The position numbers and the translations under genes are program-made. This document shows positions 58,483-64,000 of a DNA stretch of 64,000 bases, piece after piece (the stretch's first letter is position 1; each line of letters opens with the position of its first letter). Where the stretch lies: positions 1-64,000 of the forward strand of contig NZ_JACOPQ010000011.1 of NCBI RefSeq assembly GCF_014287675.1, given 5' to 3'. This DNA comes from Lawsonibacter faecis (GTDB lineage: Bacteria > Bacillota > Clostridia > Oscillospirales > Oscillospiraceae). Under the pieces are notes generated by a model. It was not told where the DNA came from, made no database searches, and worked only from the letters and a program-made list of their open reading frames with translations.

Positions 58483-59301
58483 ATGCTGGACCTTGACCGC
58501 GTGAACGCCTATCTCTCCCGTGTGGAGGAGTCCGAGACCAACACCTTCCCGCCTGTGAGCGGTAAGCTCAAGGTGGGCGTGGACCTGGGCACGGCCTACA
58601 TCGTGCTGGTGGTCCTGGACGAGGAGAACAACCCTGTGGCCTGCGAAAAGCGGGCGTCCGGCGTCCTGCGGGACGGCGTGGTGGTGGACTACACCGGAGC
58701 GCTGCGCATCGTCCGGGAGCTGAAGGAGAAGCTGGAGGCCCGGCTGGGCGCGGAGCTGGTGAACTGCGCCATCGCCATGCCCGCGGGCACCGAGTCCAGC
58801 GCCAGGACCCACCAGTATGTGGCCGAGGGCGCGGGGCTGGAGGTCACCGCGGTGCTGGATGAGCCCAGCGCGGCCAACGCCGTCTATGAGATTGAGGACG
58901 GCGTGGTGGTGGATATCGGCGGCGGCACCACAGGGCTGGCGGTTTTGAAGGGCGGCCGGGTGGTGCAGACCGAGGATGAGCCCACCGGCGGCACCCATCT
59001 CTCCCTGGTGCTGGCCGGAAACTATCATATCCCCGTTGAGGAGGCCGAGGCCATCAAGCAGGACTATGCCCGCCACCGGGAAATCCTGCCCGTGGTCCGC
59101 CCCGTGGTGGAGAAGATGGCCGCCATTGTCCGGCGCTGCGTGGATAAGGCCGGCACCGACGCCATCTATCTCTGCGGCGGCACCTGCTGCCTCACCGGAA
59201 TTGAGGGCGTTTTTGAAAAAGAGACCGGGATACGGACCTTCAAACCCGCCAATCCGTTTCTGGTGACGCCCACAGGCATTGCCATGAACTGCAAAATTTA
59301 G
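58483..59301 (+). CDS. eutJ: Ethanolamine utilization chaperone-like protein EutJ
   Basis: A 272-residue actin/Hsp70-fold protein. The phosphate-1 motif is VGVDLGTAYIVLVVLDE, the second loop VVDIGGGTTGLAVLKGG and the adenosine motif IYLCGGTCCLTGIEGVF. It is predicted to assist folding or assembly of compartment enzymes; the precise role is not settled. AAAGGAG precedes the ATG. Confidence 0.93.
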   Translation: MLDLDRVNAYLSRVEESETNTFPPVSGKLKVGVDLGTAYIVLVVLDEENNPVACEKRASGVLRDGVVVDYTGALRIVRELKEKLEARLGAELVNCAIAMPAGTESSARTHQYVAEGAGLEVTAVLDEPSAANAVYEIEDGVVVDIGGGTTGLAVLKGGRVVQTEDEPTGGTHLSLVLAGNYHIPVEEAEAIKQDYARHREILPVVRPVVEKMAAIVRRCVDKAGTDAIYLCGGTCCLTGIEGVFEKETGIRTFKPANPFLVTPTGIAMNCKI

Positions 59302-59323
59302 TAAAGTGAAAGGAGGGGAAGGC

Positions 59324-60061
59324 ATGGACCAAACGCGGCTCATCGACGAGATTGTCTCCCGGGTGGCGGCGAAGCTGGCCGAGACGGGAGACGTGCCTGC
59401 CCCCTGTGAAAGCTGCGGCGGCGCGGCCAAGCCCGGACTGCTGGTGCTTACCCAGCAGCACGGGGAGGCCTGCCACGCCGTGCTGGAGAGTGTGCGGCTG
59501 CAGGAGCGCTACCGCACGGACTGCGCGCTCCTGCAGGATGACTGTGCCGACATCGGCGGATACGATGTGGTGGTGCTCTACCAGTTTTCCAACGAGGTGC
59601 TGGGCAAGCTGGCCGGCGGCGTGTGCGACACGCCCTACACCCGCCTGGCAGCCCAGGCCATCCTGAGGGGCAAGCGGGTGTATGTGCCCACCGAACAGGT
59701 GGAGCTCTACCGCTACGCCACCACCGCGCCCGGCGCCTACTACGCCATGATGCGGGAGAAGCTGGATCTGCTGATCGCCTCGGGCGTGACAATCTGCGCC
59801 CAGGGCAATCTGGAGCAGTCCATCCTGGACGGGGCCGCACGCGCGTGCGCGCCCGCAGCGTGCCCGTCCGCACCGGCGGCGGAAAAAACCTGCCGGGCGG
59901 AGAGGGAGCTGCGGCTTGAGAAGCGGGTCCTCACGGAGAAGGACGTCTCCGACGCGCTGGCCGGCCATTTTACCAGTATCCGCCTCCCCGCCAAATGCAT
60001 TCTCACGGCGCTTGCACAGGACTGCGCAAAGGACCGGGGAATCCGCCTTGAGCGGGACTGA
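59324..60061 (+). CDS. Ethanolamine-utilization-associated protein with targeting helix
   Basis: A 245-residue protein of a type found in Firmicutes eut loci. The N-terminal helix MDQTRLIDEIVSRVAAKL resembles encapsulation peptides, followed by a Cys/Gly linker (CESCGGAAK). The core has a Rossmann/flavoprotein-like pattern (GLLVLTQQHGE; YDVVVLYQFSNEVLGKLAGGV; AILRGKRVYVPTEQVELYRY), and a second small helical domain (LEKRVLTEKDVSDAL... RLPAKCILTALAQDCAKDRGI) ends the protein. I do not know its function; a role in cofactor or regulatory chemistry is only a guess. GGAGGGGAAGG precedes ATG 59324. Confidence 0.78.
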   Translation: MDQTRLIDEIVSRVAAKLAETGDVPAPCESCGGAAKPGLLVLTQQHGEACHAVLESVRLQERYRTDCALLQDDCADIGGYDVVVLYQFSNEVLGKLAGGVCDTPYTRLAAQAILRGKRVYVPTEQVELYRYATTAPGAYYAMMREKLDLLIASGVTICAQGNLEQSILDGAARACAPAACPSAPAAEKTCRAERELRLEKRVLTEKDVSDALAGHFTSIRLPAKCILTALAQDCAKDRGIRLERD

Positions 60062-60118
60062 GCCCGGTGAAGCTCCGGCCGCATACCGCCACTATCCCGG
60101 AAAGGAATGATCACTGCT

Positions 60119-60403
60119 ATGAAAGTAGCGAAGGTTATCGGCACCATCTGGGCCACCCGCAAGGAAGAGAAACTGGCGGGGCTGAAGCTGCTGCTGGTGC
60201 AGCCGCTGAATCCGCTGGACGGCACACCGGACACAACGCCCATCGTGGCAGCCGACATCATCGGCGCAGGGGTGGGGGAGACGGTCCTTATCGTCAGCGG
60301 CAGCTCGGCCCGGAGTGCGGCCGGAGATATGTCCACCCCCGTGGATGCGTCGGTGGTCGGCATCGTGGATGACCAGGAGCTTGATCCCGGCGCGCTGCAA
60401 TGA
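60119..60403 (+). CDS. eutN: Microcompartment vertex protein EutN
   Basis: A 94-residue EutN/CcmL-family pentamer that caps shell vertices (MKVAKVIGTIWATRKEEKLAGLKLLLVQPL; ADIIGAGVGETVLIVSGSSAR; VDASVVGIVDD). ATG 60119 gives the usual N-terminus; an in-frame ATG at 60107 lies too close to the ribosome site AAAGGA. Confidence 0.95.
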   Translation: MKVAKVIGTIWATRKEEKLAGLKLLLVQPLNPLDGTPDTTPIVAADIIGAGVGETVLIVSGSSARSAAGDMSTPVDASVVGIVDDQELDPGALQ

Positions 60404-60457
60404 CACAGCGCGGCCTCGCACCCGACGGCGCGCAGCCCGCGAAAGGAAGTCACAGCT

Positions 60458-61810
60458 ATGAATCTGACCGAAGCGGTGAAAGCCGCGGGGGTGGTCGGCG
60501 CCGGCGGCGCGGGCTTCCCCACCCACGTAAAGCTCTCGGCCCGGGCGGAGTGCTTCCTGGTCAACGCCGCCGAGTGCGAGCCGCTGATTGAGACCGATAA
60601 ATACCTCTGCCGCACCTTCCCGGACCAGATCGTGGCCGCCGCCTCGGCGGTGGCCGCCCATCTGGGCGCGAAACGGACGGTGATCGCCCTCAAGGGGAAG
60701 TACCGGGCCGAAATTGCCGCCCTGGAGGACGCCATCCGCCGGATGAACGCCGACGTCGAGCTCTTCCGTATGAAGACCTTCTACCCGGCCGGTGACGAAC
60801 AGACCATGGTGCAGCAGGTGACGGGACGGTGCGTCCCGGAGCGGGGCCTCCCGCTGGATGTGGGGTGCGTCGTGGACAACGTGGGCACCCTGCTCAATAT
60901 CCTGGACGCCATGAGCGGAAGGGCCGTGACGGAAAAGTACCTCTCCGTGGTGGGCGAGGTGAAGGAGCCGGTTGTGCTCCATGCGCCCATCGGTACGGCC
61001 CTCACCGACTGCGTGGCCGCGGCCTGTCCCACTCTGGCGGACTACGCCCTCATCGTGGGCGGACCCATGATGGGCAGGCCGCTTACGGACCGGGCTGAGA
61101 TTGAGGCGGCGGTGGTCACCAAGACCACGGGCAACCTCGTCGTCCTGCCCGGGGACCACTACCTCTTCCGCCGGGCCTCGCTGCCGATGGAGACCATCCG
61201 GCGGCAGGCCAAGAGCGCCTGCATCCAGTGCCGGATGTGCACAGACCTGTGCCCCCGCTACCTCATCGGGCACCAGATCCGCCCCCATCTGGTCATGCGG
61301 AGTCTGTGGCGCGAGCCGGGGATGGAGGACGACGGCGAGTACCTGCGGGCCTTTGGCGACGCGGCCAACTGCTGCGACTGCGGCGTATGCGAGATGTTCG
61401 CCTGTCCCATGGGGCTCTCCCCCCGAAAGGTGAATGGCTGCCTCAAGGGGGAGCTGCGCAGGCGGGGCATCCAGGTCCCGCGGGAGACGGAGCCCCAGGC
61501 CAGGGAGTACGTGGAGGAGCATAAGACCCCCACCGACCGGCTGACGGCCCGCCTGGGCCTGCTGAGCTACTGCGGACGGCACGCGCATGACTGCCGGACC
61601 GTGGCCCCGGAAAGCGTATTCATTCCCTTCCGGCAGCATATCGGCGCTCCCGCCGCGCCCGTCAGGGCCGTGGGGGATACGGTGTCCGCAGGGGAGCTGC
61701 TGGCGGCCGCCGCCCGGGACGGACTCTCCGCCAATATCCACGCCAGCATCGACGGCGTGGTGACAGAAATCACACCGGCAGGGGCCCGGCTCCGCCGTAG
61801 GGAGGTATAA
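60458..61810 (+). CDS. PduS-like cobalamin reductase (RnfC-type)
   Basis: A 450-residue flavin/Fe-S protein. The RnfC/Nqo-type nucleotide loop is GVVGAGGAGFPTHVKL, then AECEPLIETDKYL. An SLBB domain lies around residues 170-240. Two 4Fe-4S clusters are formed by CIQCRMCTDLCP and CCDCGVCEMFACP, and the C-terminus is a small barrel (VRAVGDTVSAGELL). PduS reduces cobalamin for the adenosyltransferase in the propanediol system, and here it probably serves EutT. It adjoins a PduT-like shell gene by 5 bp, as in pdu loci. Confidence 0.9.
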   Translation: MNLTEAVKAAGVVGAGGAGFPTHVKLSARAECFLVNAAECEPLIETDKYLCRTFPDQIVAAASAVAAHLGAKRTVIALKGKYRAEIAALEDAIRRMNADVELFRMKTFYPAGDEQTMVQQVTGRCVPERGLPLDVGCVVDNVGTLLNILDAMSGRAVTEKYLSVVGEVKEPVVLHAPIGTALTDCVAAACPTLADYALIVGGPMMGRPLTDRAEIEAAVVTKTTGNLVVLPGDHYLFRRASLPMETIRRQAKSACIQCRMCTDLCPRYLIGHQIRPHLVMRSLWREPGMEDDGEYLRAFGDAANCCDCGVCEMFACPMGLSPRKVNGCLKGELRRRGIQVPRETEPQAREYVEEHKTPTDRLTARLGLLSYCGRHAHDCRTVAPESVFIPFRQHIGAPAAPVRAVGDTVSAGELLAAAARDGLSANIHASIDGVVTEITPAGARLRRREV

Positions 61811-61815
61811 GCGGC

Positions 61816-62355
61816 ATGGGAAACGCCATCGGCATGGTTGAACTGACCGGCATCGCCCGGGGCGTCGAGACCAGCGACTATATGGTAAAGGCGGCCCAGG
61901 TGGACCTTGTCCGCGCCTCCACTGTATGCCCCGGCAAGTACATTATCCTCATCGCCGGCGAGACCGGCGACGTCAAGGCGTCCATGGCGGAGGGCGTGAA
62001 GCGCGGGGGGGAGTGCGTGGTGAACACGCTGCTGCTTCCCAACGTCCACCCCCAGCTCATCCCCGCCATCAGCGGGACCACCCAGGCGCCGCTGAGCGGC
62101 GCGGTGGGCGTGCTGGAGTTCTATTCGGTGGCCTCCGCCATCACCGCCGCCGACATTGCCGCAAAGGCCGCCGCAGTCACCCTCATCGAGGTGCGCATCG
62201 GCTACGCCATCGGCGGCAAGGGCTTTGTGACCCTGACAGGAGACGTGGGCGCCGTCCGGGAGGCGGTGTCCGCGGCGGCGAAGAATACGGAGCTGCTGGT
62301 GGGCACCAGCGTCATCCCCCGCCCCGCGCCCCAGGTGCTCCAGTCCCTTTTATAG
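61816..62355 (+). CDS. PduT-like tandem-BMC shell protein
   Basis: A 179-residue protein with two BMC domains (1-90 and 95-179) that forms pseudohexameric trimers. Cys38 in RASTVCPGKYIILIAG matches the position of the PduT cysteine that holds a 4Fe-4S cluster in the pore. It could carry electrons through the shell to the PduS-like protein encoded just upstream. GGAGG precedes the ATG. Confidence 0.9.
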   Translation: MGNAIGMVELTGIARGVETSDYMVKAAQVDLVRASTVCPGKYIILIAGETGDVKASMAEGVKRGGECVVNTLLLPNVHPQLIPAISGTTQAPLSGAVGVLEFYSVASAITAADIAAKAAAVTLIEVRIGYAIGGKGFVTLTGDVGAVREAVSAAAKNTELLVGTSVIPRPAPQVLQSLL

Positions 62356-62396
62356 ACCCCCTGCGCGCCATCTGATTTGGAGAAGGAGACGTGTGT

Positions 62397-63635
62397 ATGT
62401 TCCAGGAACTCATTGACAACATTACCAACGTAGAAGTATTTACCGGCAGCATCCAGGCGTGGATTAGCAATATTTCCATCAACTCGGTCATCATGCTGAT
62501 TATGATGATTTTTATGATTGTCGGCGCGGTGGACCGCATCCGCGGCAACAAGCTGGGCTACGGCGAAAAGTTTGAAGAGGGCTTCAACGCCATGGGATCC
62601 CTGGCCATCGCCATGGCGGGCGTCGTGGCGGCCGCCCCGGTGCTGGCCATCATCCTCAAGCCCATCCTGGTCCCCATCTACGGCCTCGTGGGCGCGGACC
62701 CCTCCATGTTCGCCACCACCATCCTGGCCTGCGATATGGGCGGCTATCCGCTGGCCATGCAGCTCGCCGGCGACCCGGCCACCGGCAACTTCGCCGGCCT
62801 GATCCTCGGCAGCATGATGGGCCCCACCATTGTCTTTACCATTCCCGTGGCCCTGTCCATCATTAAGAAGCAGGACCGGCCCTTCCTGGGCGCCGGTGTG
62901 CTGGCCGGCCTCATCACCGTGCCCATCGGCTGTATCGCCGGCGGACTGGTGATGAACATGACCAGCCTTAAGATGGACATTGTCTCCATCCTGCGCAACC
63001 TGATCCCCGTCATCATCATCGCGGGCATCATCTGCATCTGCCTGTGGTTCTTCCCCGGCAAGATGATCAACGGCTTCAACAAGTTCGGCACCGGCGTCAC
63101 CGTGGTCATCACGGTTCTGACCGCCATCGCCGTGTTCCAGTACCAGACCAAGATCGAGTTCCCCCTCTTCAACATCATGGTCACCCCCGACGGGGACGGC
63201 GTGATTCCGCTGGAGTCCGGCCTGCTGGTCTGCGGCCAGATCGCCATCGTCCTCATCGGCGCCTTCCCCATGGTGGCCTGGATTACCAAGCACTTCGGCA
63301 AGGCCCTGGGCAAGCTGGGCAGCATGATGGGCATGGACGGCGAGGGCTCTGCCGGCATGGTGGCCACCCTGGCCAACAACATCGCCATGTTCAACATCAT
63401 GAATAAGATGAACGATAAAAGCAAGCTCCTCAACGTGGCGTTTGCCGTGTCCGCCGCCTTCGTATTCGGCGATCACCTGGGCTTTGCCGCCGGAGCCAAC
63501 AACGAGATGATCTTCCCGATGATCGTCGGCAAGCTGGTGGCCGGCATTACCGCACTGATCCTGGCAAACCTCCTCTCTCCCAAGCTGCTGGCCAAGATTG
63601 AAATCACCAGGGCCGAGATGGAGAAGGACGACTGA
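62397..63635 (+). CDS. eutH: Ethanolamine permease EutH
   Basis: A 412-residue permease with about 11 membrane helices that admits ethanolamine. MLIMMIFMIVGAVDRIRGNKLGYGEKFEEGF, the ILACDMGGYPLAMQLAGDP block and the long C-terminal KMNDKSKLLNVAFAVSAAFVFGDHLGFAAGAN are diagnostic. ATG 62397 has AAGGAG eight bases upstream; GTG 62391 is too close. eutQ follows after 27 bp. Confidence 0.95.
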   Translation: MFQELIDNITNVEVFTGSIQAWISNISINSVIMLIMMIFMIVGAVDRIRGNKLGYGEKFEEGFNAMGSLAIAMAGVVAAAPVLAIILKPILVPIYGLVGADPSMFATTILACDMGGYPLAMQLAGDPATGNFAGLILGSMMGPTIVFTIPVALSIIKKQDRPFLGAGVLAGLITVPIGCIAGGLVMNMTSLKMDIVSILRNLIPVIIIAGIICICLWFFPGKMINGFNKFGTGVTVVITVLTAIAVFQYQTKIEFPLFNIMVTPDGDGVIPLESGLLVCGQIAIVLIGAFPMVAWITKHFGKALGKLGSMMGMDGEGSAGMVATLANNIAMFNIMNKMNDKSKLLNVAFAVSAAFVFGDHLGFAAGANNEMIFPMIVGKLVAGITALILANLLSPKLLAKIEITRAEMEKDD

Positions 63636-63662
63636 TTTTCCAATGAGAAAGGAACCTGATCT

Positions 63663-64000
63663 ATGAACGTGAGTGAAGAGCTCATCCGCGAGATCGTCAC
63701 CAAGGTGCTTCAGGAGTCCGCAGGCGCTCCCGCTGCCGACTTTGAAAAGCACGTGGATCCCAGCGGCATCATCGGCATCAAGACCAGCACCGTCAGGTGT
63801 GAGCCCTTCGGACAGGACGGCGTGACGCTCAAGGACGTGGTCACCCTGGAGGAGGCCCCACGCATGGGCTGCGGCATCATGGAGCTGGACCATACCAGCT
63901 TTGAGTGGACGCTCACCTACGACGAGTATGACTTCGTGATCGACGGCACCCTGGAGATTGAGATCGACGGGCGCGTGGTGGTGGGCCGGCCGGGGGATAT
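63663..64000 (+). CDS. eutQ: Ethanolamine utilization protein EutQ (partial, runs off the right edge)
   Basis: The first 112 codons of a cupin-fold protein. The N-terminal helix MNVSEELIREIVTKVLQES is a likely encapsulation peptide. The start of the EutQ cupin domain follows (MGCGIMELDHTSFEWTLTYDEYDFVIDGTLEIEIDG). EutQ in Salmonella has acetate kinase activity. AGAAAGGAA lies about eight bases before the ATG. The gene continues past 64000. Confidence 0.9.
   Translation, partial: MNVSEELIREIVTKVLQESAGAPAADFEKHVDPSGIIGIKTSTVRCEPFGQDGVTLKDVVTLEEAPRMGCGIMELDHTSFEWTLTYDEYDFVIDGTLEIEIDGRVVVGRPGD

Noticed and set aside
1..64000. CRISPR arrays, tRNA or rRNA genes, insertion sequences, integrases or attachment sites
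   Set aside because: I looked for regular spaced repeats, cloverleaf-like sequences and transposase or integrase motifs and saw none.

Overview
The window is about 64 kb of GC-rich (roughly 60% or more), gene-dense bacterial chromosome. Gene content and order suggest a spore-forming anaerobic gut Clostridium of the Oscillospiraceae type (Flavonifractor/Lawsonibacter-like). The signs are a sporulation sigma factor SigK, a DUF1385-prmC pair, a Firmicutes-type eut operon regulated by an ANTAR protein, a glycyl-radical enzyme, and frequent TTG/GTG starts. The genus is an inference. I see no tRNA, rRNA, CRISPR array, insertion sequence or prophage.

Layout. (1) 1-10.7 kb is housekeeping: an iron-sulfur flavoprotein, a lipoprotein followed by a two-component system, DUF1385-prmC, recA-recX, rimO-pgsA. 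(2) 10.8-21 kb holds two small reverse-strand genes, then a purine catabolism operon: guanine deaminase, NCS2 permease, three-subunit xanthine dehydrogenase and adenine deaminase. It starts from a consensus promoter followed by two tandem aptamers of the purine-riboswitch family. (3) 21-26 kb carries two gene remnants, a membrane protein, a Na/Pi cotransporter and sigK. (4) 26-33.4 kb, on the reverse strand, holds two transcription units that I read as one sigma-54 regulon. One is an NCS1 permease, a cysteine hydrolase and a PAS-AAA-Fis activator. The other is a glycyl-radical enzyme with its activase. Both have a -24/-12 promoter and, about 100 bp upstream, the same TGTCA-N4-TGACA type palindromes. 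(5) 33.6-40.3 kb is a cobalamin-riboswitch-controlled peptide/nickel-family ABC importer with a SAM methyltransferase. (6) 40.4-45.1 kb holds a LysR regulator divergent from a split chromate transporter pair, a DUF2284-CYTH fusion and an Eis-like acetyltransferase. (7) 45.2-64 kb is an ethanolamine utilization (eut) microcompartment locus running off the right edge: eutG, eutS, eutP, eutV, eutW, eutA, eutB, eutC, eutL, a EutK-like fusion, eutE, two eutM, eutT, pduL/eutD, eutJ, a eut-associated gene, eutN, PduS- and PduT-like genes, eutH and eutQ.

How it works together. EutH imports ethanolamine. EutBC splits it to acetaldehyde and ammonia using adenosylcobalamin, which is supplied by EutT and perhaps by the PduS-like reductase, with EutA reactivating the lyase. 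EutE and PduL turn acetaldehyde into acetyl-CoA and acetyl phosphate, and EutG makes ethanol. EutS, L, M, N, the EutK-like and the PduT-like proteins build the shell. EutW-EutV should control two leader terminators, before eutG and before eutS, through paired hairpins. The B12-controlled importer upstream may supply cobalt or a related compound for the same cofactor. The least explained system is the sigma-54/glycyl-radical regulon: its substrate is unknown, but a nucleobase-type permease and an amidase-like hydrolase suggest a small nitrogen-containing compound.
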